Positions 49,855 through 61,309 of a stretch of DNA of 64,000 nt are shown here, piece by piece; the stretch's first letter is position 1; the number at the start of each line of letters is the position of its first letter. A model generated the notes under the pieces. The model ran no database searches. It was not told the origin of the DNA and saw nothing but the letters and a program-made list of their open reading frames with translations. The translations under genes were made by a program, and so were the position numbers. The DNA is from Enterobacteriaceae endosymbiont of Plateumaris consimilis (lineage in GTDB: Bacteria; Pseudomonadota; Gammaproteobacteria; Enterobacterales; Enterobacteriaceae): NCBI RefSeq assembly GCF_012563145.1, contig NZ_CP046230.1:2333-66332 (forward strand). The letters run 5' to 3'.

Positions 49855-50348
49855 TATAATTCCTTTTTTATACTTAAAGATTTAATTTTTTTAGATATAT
49901 TTATCATTTCCAATAATGTTAAAGCTGATTCAGTTCCTCGATTACCTATTTTACTACCAGATCGTTCTATTGCTTGTTCTATATTATTAGTAGTTAATAC
50001 TCCAAAAGAAATAGGTATTTGATATTTTATAGATAAATGTAATAATTGTGAACATACAGATTGAGATAAATATTTAAAATGTAAAGTACTTCCTTTAATA
50101 ATTGTTCCTATAGTTAGGATACCATCATAAATTTTTTTCTTTATTATTAATTTAGTTATTAATGGTAATTCATATGATCCAGGAACCCATATTACAGTTA
50201 TATTTTGTTTTTTTATCATTCCTATTCTTTGTAATGTATCAATAGCAGCATATAATAAATTTTTATTAATAAAGTCATTAAATCTAGCAATAATAATTGC
50301 TATAGATACTTCTTTTGATACTATTAACATCTCATTAATGATTTTCAT
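49854..50348 (-). CDS. ribH: 6,7-dimethyl-8-ribityllumazine synthase
   Basis: Penultimate step of riboflavin synthesis (E. coli ribE/ribH). It has 164 residues (E. coli 156). VSIAIIIARFNDFINKNLL, VIWVPGSYELPL, GTIIKGSTLHFKY (catalytic His), ISFGVLTTNNIEQAIER and GNRGTESALTLLEMIN are all present. The N-terminus is about 8 residues longer than in E. coli. It lies 27 nt after ribD and overlaps the nusB start. With ribD this indicates riboflavin supply. Confidence 0.96.
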   Translation of the reverse strand: MKIINEMLIVSKEVSIAIIIARFNDFINKNLLYAAIDTLQRIGMIKKQNITVIWVPGSYELPLITKLIIKKKIYDGILTIGTIIKGSTLHFKYLSQSVCSQLLHLSIKYQIPISFGVLTTNNIEQAIERSGSKIGNRGTESALTLLEMINISKKIKSLSIKKEL

Positions 50349-50375
50349 AAAATATCTCTAAAAATAACATTAAAT

Positions 50376-51479
50376 TTATAAAGGTTTTAATTTTAATCGT
50401 AAATCTTTACCTATTTTTTTTATATTAGTGAAATTAAATTTTAAAACATCATTCATATGATAAAATTCATCAAGATTACAAAAATTTAATGCAATATTAC
50501 CTAATAATTTAGGTGCTAAATAAATTATTAATTCATCTACTAATTTATTTTTTAGTAAAGATCCAGCTAATATACTTCCAGATTCTATAAGAATATTATT
50601 TATTCCTTCATTCCCTAATTGTTTAAATAAATATTTTAAATTTAAAAAACCATTTTTTTCTGGAATAATGATTTGTTTAACATAATAAGGCCATTTTTCA
50701 AATGTATATTTTAATCTGATTAAAAATATTTTACCTGGAAATAATATAAATTTATCAGTAGGTTTTATTAAATTACATCTGTCTAAAATAATCCTGATTG
50801 GTTGTCGTAATAAATTTTCAGGATATATTTTTTTTATATGATTATTTAATTCATTCCAACGAACTAATAAAGTAGAATTATCTTTTAAAACTGTGCGACT
50901 TGTACTTAAAATTGCAGAACTTTGTGCTCTAAGTGTTTGAACATCCATTCTAGATTCTCTAGAAGAAATCCATTTACTTATTCCATTATAAAGACCTATT
51001 TTACCATCTAAAGATGTTGCTAATTTTAACTGTATCCAAGGTATACCTGTACGCATTCTTTTAAAAAAACCTAAATTTAACTGCTCAGCTTCTTTATACA
51101 TAAAATTATATTTAATTTTTATTCCAAATTTTTTTAATAATTTTAATCCATATCCATTTATTTTAGGATTAGGATCTTTAGTTGCTATTACAACACGATT
51201 AACTTTTGCTTTTATTAAAGCAATACAACAAGGGGGAGTTAAATTAAAATAATTACATGGTTCTAATGTTGTATAAACAGTAGAATTTTTTGCATATTTC
51301 CCTGCCATATTTAATGCATTAATTTCTGCATGATGCTGACCGGATTTTAGATGATATCCAGTGCCAACAATTTTATTATTATTTACTATTACGCAACCTA
51401 CATTAGGATTAGGAGTAGTTGTAAAAATACCTAACTTTGCCAATTCAATCGCATATTTCATATAAAACTTATCTATCAT
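50376..51479 (-). CDS. ribD: Bifunctional riboflavin deaminase/reductase RibD
   Basis: N-terminal deaminase and C-terminal reductase acting on the pyrimidine intermediates of riboflavin synthesis. It has 367 residues from the ATG at 51479, equal to E. coli; the frame is open to an ATG at 51503, but MIDKFYMKYA aligns with the E. coli start. Zinc residues His50, Glu52, Cys75 and Cys84 are kept at the E. coli numbers. However, the family loop CSHHGRTPPC reads CNYFNLTPPC, losing the usual Ser, His, Gly and Arg. The reductase domain (SSLDGK-type TSLDGKIG, RQPIRIILD, LVDELIIYLAPKLLG) looks normal. Deaminase activity is therefore uncertain. Confidence 0.93.
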   Translation of the reverse strand: MIDKFYMKYAIELAKLGIFTTTPNPNVGCVIVNNNKIVGTGYHLKSGQHHAEINALNMAGKYAKNSTVYTTLEPCNYFNLTPPCCIALIKAKVNRVVIATKDPNPKINGYGLKLLKKFGIKIKYNFMYKEAEQLNLGFFKRMRTGIPWIQLKLATSLDGKIGLYNGISKWISSRESRMDVQTLRAQSSAILSTSRTVLKDNSTLLVRWNELNNHIKKIYPENLLRQPIRIILDRCNLIKPTDKFILFPGKIFLIRLKYTFEKWPYYVKQIIIPEKNGFLNLKYLFKQLGNEGINNILIESGSILAGSLLKNKLVDELIIYLAPKLLGNIALNFCNLDEFYHMNDVLKFNFTNIKKIGKDLRLKLKPL

Positions 51480-51503
51480 TATAATATTCACTTTATAAAA
51501 CAT

Positions 51504-51845
51504 TTATATATTAAAATTTATATATTTTAAAAAATTTAAAAAAATTTTTATAAATATATAAATTATTTAATAAATTTTTAAAAAAATTTATTAATTTTAT
51601 GAAAAATATGCTTAAAATAAATTTAGCTATATATTTATTTAAATTATAGCTTATAAATATACATATTTTATAAAATCAAATATTTTTATGATTATAAATC
51701 ATATAATTTATATATTAATATAAAATATTTTTAATAATTAATAAACAATTTAAATGATTATAATATCGTTAATTACATTATATTTATTAAAATAAATTTA
51801 TAAAATATTTAACTAAAATTTTTATTAAAAGAGATTTATATTTTT
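51504..51845 (+). other. Leader region upstream of leuABCD (340 bp)
   Basis: No full gene seen. A 16-codon ATG frame (51599-51649) with four leucine codons ends in TAG and overlaps an inverted repeat AGCTATA/TATAGCT (51625-51651). A second perfect hairpin TATGATT/AATCATA with a 3-nt loop follows at 51687-51703. This resembles an attenuator layout, but short Leu-rich frames and A/T hairpins are frequent in such DNA. No leucine codon run as in E. coli leuL is present. Promoters of ribD and leuA must also lie here. Confidence 0.3.
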
Positions 51846-53402
51846 ATGAAAGAAAAAATTATTATTTTTGATACAACATTAAGAGATGGAGAACAATCTT
51901 TAAAAAAAAGTTTAAATACTCAAGAGAAGCTAAAAATAGCTTTAGCATTAGAATTAATGGGTATTGATATAATAGAAGTTGGTTTTCCAATTTCTTCTCC
52001 TGAAGATTTTAAATCTTGTCAAAAAATAGCAAAAGTTATAAAAAATAGCAAAATATGTGGTTTAGCTAGATGTAAAGAAAAAGATATTGATGTAGCTTAT
52101 GAAGCTTTAAAAATATCCTCTAATTTTAGAATACATATTTTTTTAGCAACATCACCAATACATATCATTACAAAATTAAAAAGTACTTTAAACAAAATAA
52201 TTGAACGTATTATTTTTATGATAAAATATGCTAAAAAATATACTGATGATATTGAATTTTCTTGTGAAGATGCTGGAAGAACTCCTATAAAAGATTTATG
52301 TTTAGTTGTTGAATCTGCTATAAAAGCAGGGGCAACAACAATTAATATACCTGATACAGTAGGATATACTTTTCCTAATGAATATAGTAATTTAATTTAT
52401 AATTTAAAAAATAATGTCTCTAATATTGATCAATGTATTATATCTGTACATACACATAATGATTTAGGTATGGCAGTTGGAAATGCTATTACTGCTATTA
52501 ATTCTGGAGCTAGACAAATAGAAGGTACTGTTAATGGAATAGGTGAAAGAGCTGGTAATTGTTCTTTAGAAGAAGTAATAATGGCATTATATACTCATAA
52601 AAAAGATATAAATTTTTTTACTGATATTAATCATTATAATATATATAATACAAGTAAAATTGTTAGTAAAATATGTAATATTCCTATAGCTTTTAATAAA
52701 GCTATTGTAGGAAAAAATGCTTTTTCACATTCTTCAGGTATTCATCAAGATGGAATAATAAAAAATAAATATACTTATGAAATTTTAAATCCTAAAATAA
52801 TAGGTTTAAATAAAACAGAACTTAATCTAACTTCTAAATCAGGAAGAGCTGCTATAAAATATCATATGGAATTAATGGGATATAAAAATAATAATTATGA
52901 TATAAATAAATTATATAATGATTTTGTTAAATTAGCAGAAAAAAAAGGACAAATATTTAATTATGATTTAGAATCTTTAGCATTTAATAGTAAATTTGAA
53001 AATTCAACTGAATATTACTCTTTAAAAAAATTTTGTCTTCAATCTAAACATAATTTAACTACAACTACAACTACAACTATAAATTTAAAATTAAAATGTG
53101 GTAATTTAGTAAAATCAGAATCAGCAATAGATACTAATCATATAAAAGCAATATGTAAAGTTATAAATAAAATTACAAATTATAATTTTTATATTATTAA
53201 ATATAAATTTCATACTCAACATTATAATAAAAAAATTATTAATCAAGTTAATATAAAAACATTATATAAAGGAAAAATTTTTAATGGATTAGAATTTTCT
53301 AAAGATATAATAAAAGCTTCAGTTGCTGCTATAATTAATATTATTAATAGTATATGGAGATTTAATCAAGTTGAAAATAAAAACATAAAAAAATATAAAT
53401 AA
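51846..53402 (+). CDS. leuA: 2-isopropylmalate synthase LeuA
   Basis: Condenses acetyl-CoA with 2-ketoisovalerate, the first committed step to leucine. It has 518 residues (E. coli 523). [12 protein letters not shown] at the N-terminus, the metal site [26 protein letters not shown] and [10 protein letters not shown] are intact. The C-terminal regulatory domain is present but carries an Act-Aca repeat coding for seven consecutive threonines (53058-53078). First gene of leuABCD, with AAAAGAG upstream. The operon is on the chromosome, unlike the plasmid-borne version known in many Buchnera. Confidence 0.97.
   Translation: MKEKIIIFDTTLRDGEQSLKKSLNTQEKLKIALALELMGIDIIEVGFPISSPEDFKSCQKIAKVIKNSKICGLARCKEKDIDVAYEALKISSNFRIHIFLATSPIHIITKLKSTLNKIIERIIFMIKYAKKYTDDIEFSCEDAGRTPIKDLCLVVESAIKAGATTINIPDTVGYTFPNEYSNLIYNLKNNVSNIDQCIISVHTHNDLGMAVGNAITAINSGARQIEGTVNGIGERAGNCSLEEVIMALYTHKKDINFFTDINHYNIYNTSKIVSKICNIPIAFNKAIVGKNAFSHSSGIHQDGIIKNKYTYEILNPKIIGLNKTELNLTSKSGRAAIKYHMELMGYKNNNYDINKLYNDFVKLAEKKGQIFNYDLESLAFNSKFENSTEYYSLKKFCLQSKHNLTTTTTTTINLKLKCGNLVKSESAIDTNHIKAICKVINKITNYNFYIIKYKFHTQHYNKKIINQVNIKTLYKGKIFNGLEFSKDIIKASVAAIINIINSIWRFNQVENKNIKKYK
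53058..53078 (+). repeat. ACTACA hexanucleotide repeat inside leuA
   Basis: Three and a half units of ACTACA in frame, encoding seven threonines, in the LeuA C-terminal regulatory domain. E. coli LeuA has a non-repetitive Ala/Thr segment at this point. Confidence 0.85.
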
Positions 53403-53431
53403 ATTTAGTTATTTTTTTGGATAAAATTATT

Positions 53432-54526
53432 ATGTCTAATATATTTAAAATTGCAATTTTACCTGGAGATGGTATTGGTCCTGAAGTAATGAAACAAGCA
53501 ATTAAAGTATTAAATAAAATAAGACATTTTTTAAATATAGAAATTGTTGTTAAAAAATATTTAGTAGGTGGGTCTGCTATTGATAAATATGGTGATGCTT
53601 TACCTACAAAAACATTATTAGGTTGTGAAAAATCTAATGCAATATTATTTGGATCAGTTGGAGGACCTAAATGGGACTATTTACCATTAAATAAAAGACC
53701 AGAAAAAAATTCTTTATTAAAATTAAGAAAACATTTTAATCTTTTTATTAATTTACGTCCTGCATATATTTATAATAATTTACATATGTTAAGTCCTTTA
53801 AAAAATAATATTATTAATAAAGGATTTAATATACTTTGCATAAGAGAATTAACTGGAGGAATATATTTTGGTAAACCTAATGGAAGAAAAGGAAATGGTA
53901 TAAATGAATATTCATTTGATACAGAAATATATTATAGATTTGAAATAGAAAGAATAGCTCATATGGCTTTTAATTTTGCTCTACAAAGAAATAAAATGAT
54001 ATGTTGTTTTGATAAAGCTAATGTATTAAATACATCTATTATGTGGCGTGAAATTTTAAAAAAAATATCTTACCAATATTCAAAAGTTAAATTAAAATTT
54101 ATGTATATTGATAATGCTGTAATGCAATTAATGAAAAATCCATCACAATTTGACGTAATATTGTGCGCTAATTTATTTGGAGATATTATTTCTGATCAAT
54201 GTGCTATGATTACAGGATCTATTGGAAACTTACCTTCTGCTAGTTTAAATAATAAATTTTTTGGTCTATATGAACCAGCTGGTGGTTCTGCTCCTGATAT
54301 TGCGGGTAAAAATATTGCTAATCCTATTGCCCAAATTTTATCATTATCAATGATGATAGAATATAGTTTAAATAATAAACATATTACAAAAAAAATAGAA
54401 AAAGCAATTGAAAAAGTTTTAAATAAAGGATATAGAACAAAAGATTTATATACTAATCAATTAAATGAAAAAATAGTAACAACAGAAGACATGGGTACAT
54501 TAATTACTGAATCTATAATATTATAG
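53432..54526 (+). CDS. leuB: 3-isopropylmalate dehydrogenase
   Basis: NAD-dependent oxidative decarboxylation of 3-isopropylmalate. It has 364 residues from the ATG at 53432 (E. coli 363); the frame extends to a TTG at 53417, but [19 protein letters not shown] aligns with the E. coli N-terminus. [15 protein letters not shown] [42 protein letters not shown] and [17 protein letters not shown] are conserved. It starts 29 nt after leuA, and leuC follows 8 nt after the stop, so the operon is tight. Confidence 0.97.
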   Translation: MSNIFKIAILPGDGIGPEVMKQAIKVLNKIRHFLNIEIVVKKYLVGGSAIDKYGDALPTKTLLGCEKSNAILFGSVGGPKWDYLPLNKRPEKNSLLKLRKHFNLFINLRPAYIYNNLHMLSPLKNNIINKGFNILCIRELTGGIYFGKPNGRKGNGINEYSFDTEIYYRFEIERIAHMAFNFALQRNKMICCFDKANVLNTSIMWREILKKISYQYSKVKLKFMYIDNAVMQLMKNPSQFDVILCANLFGDIISDQCAMITGSIGNLPSASLNNKFFGLYEPAGGSAPDIAGKNIANPIAQILSLSMMIEYSLNNKHITKKIEKAIEKVLNKGYRTKDLYTNQLNEKIVTTEDMGTLITESIIL

Positions 54527-54534
54527 GAAATTTT

Positions 54535-55932
54535 ATGGGAAAAACATTATACGAAAAAATATATGATCGTCATGTTATTTGTAAATTAAAAAATAATATA
54601 AAAATATTGTATATTGACAGGCATTACATTCATGAAGTAACTTCTCCACAAGCTTTTCAAGCATTACGTGAGAAAAAAAGAATAGTTTATAGACCTAATA
54701 AAACGTTTGCAACAATGGATCATAATGTATCTACAAAAATCAAAGATATTAATGGTTCTGGTATTATAGCAAAAAAACAAATGGAAATATTAATCAAAAA
54801 TTGTCAAGAATTTAATATTGAATTATATGATATAAATCATCCATATCAAGGAATAGTTCATGTTATTGGTCCAGAACAGGGAATTACTTTACCAGGAATG
54901 ATTATTGTTTGTGGAGATTCACATACTTCAACTCATGGTGCATTTGGAGCATTATCTTTCGGAATAGGTACATCAGAAGTCGAACATGTTTTAGCAACAC
55001 AAACTTTAAAACAAAAACGTTTTCATAGCATGTTAATAAAAATTATTGGTAAAATACCCAAAAAAATTACTGCAAAAGATATTATTCTTTCTGTAATTAA
55101 AAAAATAGGAATTAGTGGTTGTAATGGGTATATTGTAGAATTTTCAGGTAATGTTATAAAAAAATTAAGTATGGAAAGTAGAATGACAATATGTAATATG
55201 ACTATTGAAATGGGTGCTAAATCAGGTTTAATTGCTCCAGATAATATTACTTTTGAATATTTAAAAAATAAAAATTTAGCTCCTAAAGGAATTTTATGGA
55301 AAGAAGCTATAAATTTTTGGAAAACATTATATAGTGATCATGATGCAATTTTTAATAAAATTATTACTATTGATATTTCTAAAATTGCACCTCAAGTTAC
55401 TTGGGGTATTAACCCAGAACAATCCATAGATATAAATAGATCTATTCCTTTAATTAATTCATTTAAAGAATTATCTAAAAAAAAAACAGCAAAAAAAGCT
55501 TTAAAATATATGGATTTACAAGAAGGTATGAAATTAACTGATGTTTATATTGATAAAGTATTTATTGGCTCTTGTACAAATTCTAGAATTGAAGATTTAA
55601 GATTAGCTTCTAAGATAATTAATGGATATAAAATATCAAATAATGTTAAAGCAATAGTAGTACCAGGATCTAATATGGTTAAAAAACAAGCAGAATTAGA
55701 AGGATTAGATAAAATTTTTATAAATTCTGGATTCGAATGGAGATTACCTGGATGTTCTATGTGCTTAGGAATGAATGGTGATATTTTATTTCCTGGAGAA
55801 CGTTGTGCTTCTACAAGTAACAGAAATTTTGAAGGACGTCAAGGAAGAAATAGTCGCACTCATTTAGTTAGTCCTACTATGGCAGCTGCAGCAGCTATAT
55901 GTGGACATTTTATAGATATAAGATATTTTTAA
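54535..55932 (+). CDS. leuC: 3-isopropylmalate dehydratase large subunit
   Basis: With LeuD isomerises 2- to 3-isopropylmalate using a 4Fe-4S cluster. It has 465 residues (E. coli 466). The three cluster cysteines are present in [11 protein letters not shown] and [22 protein letters not shown] and [16 protein letters not shown] are intact. It ends 1 nt before the leuD start codon, implying translational coupling. No sign of decay. Confidence 0.98.
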   Translation: MGKTLYEKIYDRHVICKLKNNIKILYIDRHYIHEVTSPQAFQALREKKRIVYRPNKTFATMDHNVSTKIKDINGSGIIAKKQMEILIKNCQEFNIELYDINHPYQGIVHVIGPEQGITLPGMIIVCGDSHTSTHGAFGALSFGIGTSEVEHVLATQTLKQKRFHSMLIKIIGKIPKKITAKDIILSVIKKIGISGCNGYIVEFSGNVIKKLSMESRMTICNMTIEMGAKSGLIAPDNITFEYLKNKNLAPKGILWKEAINFWKTLYSDHDAIFNKIITIDISKIAPQVTWGINPEQSIDINRSIPLINSFKELSKKKTAKKALKYMDLQEGMKLTDVYIDKVFIGSCTNSRIEDLRLASKIINGYKISNNVKAIVVPGSNMVKKQAELEGLDKIFINSGFEWRLPGCSMCLGMNGDILFPGERCASTSNRNFEGRQGRNSRTHLVSPTMAAAAAICGHFIDIRYF

Positions 55933-55933
55933 A

Positions 55934-56536
55934 ATGAAAAATTATTCTTTACAATATAGTGGTATTGTTGCTCCTTTTGATATGTCAAATATTGATACAG
56001 ATGCAATTATACCAAAACAATTTTTACAAAAAAATGAAAAAATAGGATTCGGAAATCATTTATTTCATAATTGGAGATATATTGATAATGATGGATATTT
56101 TCCTAATCCAAATTTTATTTTGAATAAGAAACAATTTCAAAATGCTACCATTTTACTAACTAGAGATAATTTTGGTTGTGGTTCATCACGTGAACATGCT
56201 CCATGGTCATTAATAGATTTTGGTTTTCACACAATTATTGCATCAAGTTATGCTGATATATTTTATAATAATGCAATAAATAATAAATTATTATTAATAG
56301 TATTAGATAATAAAATTATTAATGAATTGTTTTATATAACACAACAACATCCTGGTATTACTTTTATTATAGATTTACGGTCTCAAAAAATTATTTCTGG
56401 TGTACAATCTTTTAATTTTAAAATTAATAAATATTTAAAAGATTATATCATAAGTGATTTAGATCAAATAGATTTAACTATGAAACATATTAATAAAATA
56501 ATCATGTTTGAAAAAAAATATTTTAATTTTTTTTAA
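55934..56536 (+). CDS. leuD: 3-isopropylmalate dehydratase small subunit
   Basis: Swivelling-domain partner of LeuC. It has 200 residues (E. coli 201). SNIDTDAIIPKQFL, DNFGCGSSREHAPWSL and ASSYADIFYNNAINN, the substrate-contact motifs, are intact. Last leucine gene of the operon; adk follows after 15-18 nt on the same strand, so co-transcription is possible. Confidence 0.97.
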   Translation: MKNYSLQYSGIVAPFDMSNIDTDAIIPKQFLQKNEKIGFGNHLFHNWRYIDNDGYFPNPNFILNKKQFQNATILLTRDNFGCGSSREHAPWSLIDFGFHTIIASSYADIFYNNAINNKLLLIVLDNKIINELFYITQQHPGITFIIDLRSQKIISGVQSFNFKINKYLKDYIISDLDQIDLTMKHINKIIMFEKKYFNFF

Positions 56537-56554
56537 AAAATTTGAGAATCTATG

Positions 56555-57208
56555 ATGCGTATAATTTTATTAGGACCACCAGGATCAGGTAAAGGTACTT
56601 ATGCTAAATTTATATCAGAAAAATATAATTTATCAAATATTTGTATAGGTAATATATTACGTAATTACATTATAAATAATAATTCTATTTTATCTAATAA
56701 AATAAAAAAGTTTATTAATCGTGGATTAATGATTCCTGATAACATTATAATTGAAATTATTAAAAAAAAAATACTAAGTTCAAACTGTAAAAAAGGATTT
56801 TTATTGGATGGTTATCCAAGAAATATTATACAAGCTAATATATTACAAAAAGAAAATATAAATATAGATAAAGTAATAGAATTATATATTCCAGAAAGTA
56901 AAATTATAGAAAGAATAATTGGTCGTAGAATTCATGAATCTTCAGGTAGAACATATCATATAATTTTTAATCCACCTAGAATACCAGGAAAAGATGATAT
57001 AACAGGCGAAAATTTAATTATGAGAACAGATGATAATAAAAAAACAATTATTAATCGTTTAAAAGAATATATTAAAAAAACAAAACCATTAATTAATTAT
57101 TATATTAATAAATCATTAAGTAAAAAATTTTTTTATATTAAAATAGATAATACCGATTGTATTTTAAATGTTCAAAACAGAATAAATTTATTTTTACAAA
57201 AAAAATAA
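56555..57208 (+). CDS. adk: Adenylate kinase
   Basis: Interconverts ATP + AMP and 2 ADP. It has 217 residues from the second of two adjacent ATGs (56555; E. coli 214), chosen because MRIILLG matches the E. coli start. P-loop GPPGSGKG (7-14), LLDGYPRN, GRRIHESSGRTYH and the long LID with NPPR, GKDDITGE are present, followed by RTDDNKKTIINRL. The LID has no zinc cysteines, as in other enterobacteria. It lies behind leuD; in E. coli adk is elsewhere, so this junction is a rearrangement. Confidence 0.96.
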   Translation: MRIILLGPPGSGKGTYAKFISEKYNLSNICIGNILRNYIINNNSILSNKIKKFINRGLMIPDNIIIEIIKKKILSSNCKKGFLLDGYPRNIIQANILQKENINIDKVIELYIPESKIIERIIGRRIHESSGRTYHIIFNPPRIPGKDDITGENLIMRTDDNKKTIINRLKEYIKKTKPLINYYINKSLSKKFFYIKIDNTDCILNVQNRINLFLQKK

Positions 57209-57302
57209 TTTTTTTTAATTAAATGAATCTATTAATATAGTTTATTTTTTTAAAATTTTTTAGTATAATAAACTATTATTTATTTTCAATGGATTATTTA
57301 TA

Positions 57303-58181
57303 ATGTTCACCGGAAATATTGTAGCTCTTATTACACCAATGGATATTAAAGGTAATATTTGTAGAATAAGTTTAAAAAAACTTATTGAATATCATATTAA
57401 AAGTGGTACAAAAGCTATAGTTATTATGGGTACTACAGGTGAATCTGCTACATTAAATTATAATGAACATATAAAAATGATAATGCTAGCAATAGATTTT
57501 GCAAAAAATAGGATTCCAATTATAGCGGGAACAGGATTTAATTCAACATCAAAATGTATATCAATTACATCAAAATTAGAGAATTCAGGTATTATAGGTT
57601 GTCTCAGTGTAACACCATATTATAATCGTCCTACACAAGAAGGTTTATATCAACATTTTAAAGTTATTGCAAATAATACTAAATTACCACAAATATTATA
57701 TAATGTTCCAGTTAGAACTGGTTGTGATTTACTACCAAAAACAATAGGACGTTTATCTAAAATAAAAAATATAATTGGTATTAAAGAAGCAACTGGAAAT
57801 TTATCACGTATTAATAAAATTAAACGTTTAGTACATGATTCTTTTTATTTAATTAGTGGTGATGATTCTACTGCTTTAGAATTTATGAAATTAGGTGGTC
57901 ATGGTATTATCTCTGTTACAGCTAATATTGCTGCTTTAGAAATGAGTAAATTTTATAATTATATAAAAAAAAAACAATGGATTAAAGCAGAAATATTAAA
58001 TGAAAAATTAATAAATTTACATAATATATTATTTATAGAATCAAATCCAATACCCATTAAATGGGCTGCTAAAAGAATTGGTTTAATAAATAATGATACA
58101 ATGAGATTACCTATGACATCAATATCTAAAAAAAATAAAATAATAATAGAAGTAATATTAAAACAATTAAAATTAATATAA
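57303..58181 (+). CDS. dapA: 4-hydroxy-tetrahydrodipicolinate synthase DapA
   Basis: Condenses pyruvate with aspartate semialdehyde, the first step to diaminopimelate and lysine. It has 292 residues, as in E. coli. Schiff-base Lys161 (GIKEATGN), Thr44-Thr45, Tyr133 and Arg138 are at the E. coli numbers. The 3' end overlaps the convergent glyS by 9 bp, and the overlap is one arm of a 9-bp A/T hairpin. With dapB and dapD it gives most of the visible lysine route. Confidence 0.98.
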   Translation: MFTGNIVALITPMDIKGNICRISLKKLIEYHIKSGTKAIVIMGTTGESATLNYNEHIKMIMLAIDFAKNRIPIIAGTGFNSTSKCISITSKLENSGIIGCLSVTPYYNRPTQEGLYQHFKVIANNTKLPQILYNVPVRTGCDLLPKTIGRLSKIKNIIGIKEATGNLSRINKIKRLVHDSFYLISGDDSTALEFMKLGGHGIISVTANIAALEMSKFYNYIKKKQWIKAEILNEKLINLHNILFIESNPIPIKWAAKRIGLINNDTMRLPMTSISKKNKIIIEVILKQLKLI

Positions 58182-58195
58182 TTGATTTATATTAA
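58173..58195. terminator. A/T-only hairpin on the dapA/glyS overlap
   Basis: TTAATATAA (58173-58181) pairs perfectly with TTATATTAA (58187-58195), 5-nt loop. The left arm is exactly the 9-bp overlap of the two convergent genes and contains both stop codons (glyS 58173-58175, dapA 58179-58181). Terminator function is inferred. Confidence 0.35.
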
Positions 58196-60245
58196 ATACT
58201 TTTAGAAAAAATTGATTAATTTTATTAAGAATAGTAATTCTATTTGTTTTTATTTTTATATTTTTAATATCTATTATAACATTTTTAAAAAAATTATTTA
58301 TAGGATAATATAATTCTGATAATATTAATAAAATATTATAATATTCATTATCTTTAATTTTTAATAAGAAAATTTTTGATAATTTTAATAAATGATTAGA
58401 TAATATTATTTCTTCTTTTTCTTTTAAAAGATATAAATTTACTTCTTTTTTAATAAAATATTTATATTTTAGTAAAATTTTATTTATTCTTTTACAAGTA
58501 TAAATTAAAAGTTTACTTTGTTTTTTTTCTTTTTGTAAAAATAAGCTTAGTGCTTTAATTCTAATATCTATTATTAATGGTTTATTAATGATATTTGTTA
58601 ATACTGCTTTAATAATATTTTTTTGGTATCCTAATGATATATACCAATTTTGACATCTATTAATTATAAACTTCATTAAGTCATTGATAATATTTTTATT
58701 ATTAAAACTTCTATTATATAGAGACATTGATACTTTTATTAATTTTAATAAATTTAAATTTAATTTATTATTAATTATAATTTTTATTATAACTAAGGCA
58801 ATTCTTTTTAATGCAAATGGATCTTTACTACTTGTAGGAAATAAAGATATACCAAAAATACCAACTAAAGTATCAATTTTATCAGATAAAAATAATACAC
58901 AAGAAGTTACATTATGAGGTATTTTATCATTCAATTTATATTGATATTGTTCTTTTATAGATATACAAACATCTATATTTTCTCCATTATATTTCGCATA
59001 ATACATTCCAATAATACCCTGTAGTTCAGGAAATTCATGAACCATTGTTGTAGCTAAATCACATTTAGCTAATTGACTAGCTCTAATACAATTATTTACA
59101 TTAGCTTTAATTTTAATCGCTATATATTTAGATAATTTTGTTAAACGTATAGTTTTATCTAATAAATTACCTAAATCTTTTTGAAAAATAATATTTTGTA
59201 ATTTATTTACATACTGTTCAAGTTTTTTTTTAGAATCATTTTTAAAAAAAAATTGAGCATCTTCAAATCTTGATTTAATTACTTTTTCATTTCCTTGAAT
59301 AATTAAATCATTATTTTGAGATTCAACATTAGATATAAAAATAAAATTTGGTAAAAGATTTTTATCTATATCATATAAAGGAATATATCTTTGATATTTT
59401 ATCATAATATATTCTAGTATTTTACTAGGTAATGACAAAAATTTAGAATCAAATTTAGCTGATAATATTACTGGCCATTCTACCATGGATGTTAATTCTT
59501 CTAAAAAACTATTTGATAAATTTACTGATCCATTTAAGGAATAAGCAATTTTTTTTATATTGTTTAATATTTTATTTTTACGTTTTAAAAAATCGACAAT
59601 TACATTTCCTTTATCTAAAAGAAATTGTTCGTATTGATCTGCATTTTCTAAAATAATTTTTGATTTACTTATAAAACGATGTCCAAATATAATTTTACTA
59701 GATTTTATATTTAAAATATTGATTTTTATATTTTTATTACCTAAAAAAACTATTATAGTTCTTATAGGTCTAATAAATTTTAGATTATATTTATTTATAA
59801 AATTCCAATACATTAAATTAGGTAAAGAAAAATCTTTTAAAGAATTCATTATCATTTGTGTTAATAAGTATTTAATATTAACCCCTTTAATTTGTTTATT
59901 ATAAAATAAATAATTACATTTTATAAAAATTTTTTTTATATCTTTGATTTGATATTTTTTAATCCAATGTTTTACAATGTTAATTGAAAATATATTTTTA
60001 TTGTTAAAACTAGATATATTAGGTCCTTTAATTTTTAAAATATAATTTAATTGTACTGTATTTAAATAAGATACTTGAATTGCAATTCTTCTAGGAGTAG
60101 CAAACCATACAATTTTTTTATATAAAAAATTGTTTTTTTTTAATTCATTTTTAAAATTATCAAAAATTATTTGAACTGTTTTTAATAAATATTGAGAAGG
60201 AATATCTTCTATACCTATCTCTAATAATAAAGTTTCTTTTTTCAT
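58173..60245 (-). CDS. glyS: Glycyl-tRNA synthetase beta subunit
   Basis: Beta chain of the alpha2-beta2 bacterial GlyRS; it recognises tRNA-Gly and is needed for charging. It has 690 residues (E. coli 689). The N-terminus [41 protein letters not shown]-domain-like AQFFFKND and [24 protein letters not shown] [17 protein letters not shown] are visible. The C-terminal half is strongly Lys/Ile/Asn-biased. It follows glyQ by 15 nt, as in E. coli. The 3' end overlaps dapA. Confidence 0.96.
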   Translation of the reverse strand: MKKETLLLEIGIEDIPSQYLLKTVQIIFDNFKNELKKNNFLYKKIVWFATPRRIAIQVSYLNTVQLNYILKIKGPNISSFNNKNIFSINIVKHWIKKYQIKDIKKIFIKCNYLFYNKQIKGVNIKYLLTQMIMNSLKDFSLPNLMYWNFINKYNLKFIRPIRTIIVFLGNKNIKINILNIKSSKIIFGHRFISKSKIILENADQYEQFLLDKGNVIVDFLKRKNKILNNIKKIAYSLNGSVNLSNSFLEELTSMVEWPVILSAKFDSKFLSLPSKILEYIMIKYQRYIPLYDIDKNLLPNFIFISNVESQNNDLIIQGNEKVIKSRFEDAQFFFKNDSKKKLEQYVNKLQNIIFQKDLGNLLDKTIRLTKLSKYIAIKIKANVNNCIRASQLAKCDLATTMVHEFPELQGIIGMYYAKYNGENIDVCISIKEQYQYKLNDKIPHNVTSCVLFLSDKIDTLVGIFGISLFPTSSKDPFALKRIALVIIKIIINNKLNLNLLKLIKVSMSLYNRSFNNKNIINDLMKFIINRCQNWYISLGYQKNIIKAVLTNIINKPLIIDIRIKALSLFLQKEKKQSKLLIYTCKRINKILLKYKYFIKKEVNLYLLKEKEEIILSNHLLKLSKIFLLKIKDNEYYNILLILSELYYPINNFFKNVIIDIKNIKIKTNRITILNKINQFFLKVFNINQLY

Positions 60246-60260
60246 AATAAATAATATTTC

Positions 60261-61139
60261 CTATTTTATATAATTATAATATTTTTCCACAACTAATTTA
60301 GTCATATTTCTTAATTTTAAAATATACCTTTGTCGTTCAGTATTAGATAAAAATCTACGAGATTCTAATAAGTTAAAACAATGAGAGGCTTTTAAAACTT
60401 TGTCATAAGCTGGAAAAATTAATGGATTTTTTAAATTTAATAAAAAAGTAACTTCTTTTTCATAATATTTAAAAGATTTTATAAGAAATTTAATATTTGC
60501 ATAATTAAAATTATAATCAGATTGTTCAAATTCATTTTGTTTTAAAATATCACCATAAGTAATAAAATTATTTTTATTTTTACTCCATACCAAATTAAAA
60601 ATATTTTCTACTTGTTGAATATACATACCTAACCTTTCTAAACCATAGGTAATTTCTCCTGTTATTGGATTACATAATAAACCACCAATTTGTTGAAAAT
60701 ATGTAAATTGAGTTATTTCCATTCCATTTATCCATATTTCCCAACCTACTCCACTAGCTCCAAGGGTAGGATTTTCCCAATTATCTTCTACAAAACGAAT
60801 ATCATTTTTAACTAAGTTTAATTTTAATGTTTGTAATGATTTTAAATATAATTCTTGAATATTATGTGGTGGTGGTTTCATTATAACTTGAAATTGATAA
60901 TATTGTTGTAATCTATTAGGATGTTTTCCATATCTTCCATCACAAGGTCTTCTAGATAATTGTATATATGCAACATTTTTAATTTCAGATCCTATAGCAT
61001 ACAAACATGTCATTGGATGTGAAGTACCAGCACCTACTTCTGTGTCTATTGGTTGTAATATACAACATCCCTGTTGTGCCCAATATTTTTGTAAAATAAA
61101 TATCATTCCTTGAAAAGTTTTTTCATTTAAATTATTCAT
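60261..61139 (-). CDS. glyQ: Glycyl-tRNA synthetase alpha subunit
   Basis: Catalytic alpha chain of the heterotetrameric GlyRS; 292 residues (E. coli 303). Class II motifs: [71 protein letters not shown] and [11 protein letters not shown]. About ten C-terminal residues are missing relative to E. coli. It is translated just before glyS and is divergent from fieF. Confidence 0.97.
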   Translation of the reverse strand: MNNLNEKTFQGMIFILQKYWAQQGCCILQPIDTEVGAGTSHPMTCLYAIGSEIKNVAYIQLSRRPCDGRYGKHPNRLQQYYQFQVIMKPPPHNIQELYLKSLQTLKLNLVKNDIRFVEDNWENPTLGASGVGWEIWINGMEITQFTYFQQIGGLLCNPITGEITYGLERLGMYIQQVENIFNLVWSKNKNNFITYGDILKQNEFEQSDYNFNYANIKFLIKSFKYYEKEVTFLLNLKNPLIFPAYDKVLKASHCFNLLESRRFLSNTERQRYILKLRNMTKLVVEKYYNYIK

Positions 61140-61309
61140 TTTTTTATATTATTTAAATTTATTTTTGAATTTATTATTAGAATAAAAAATTCTAATTTAA
61201 CATATTTATTATAGAATAAATATTAATGTTAAAGTAAACTATAATTTATATAAAAAATATTAATTTTTCATTTACTAAATTTAAAAAATTCATAGGAATA
61301 AAAACAAAC

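Noticed and set aside
51504..51580. FMN riboswitch upstream of ribD
   Set aside because: No conserved RFN-element sequence is present; the region is nearly pure A/T.
59719..59904. Plus-strand frame opposite glyS
   Set aside because: Shadow of glyS in low-complexity DNA, without ribosome-binding site or recognisable product.
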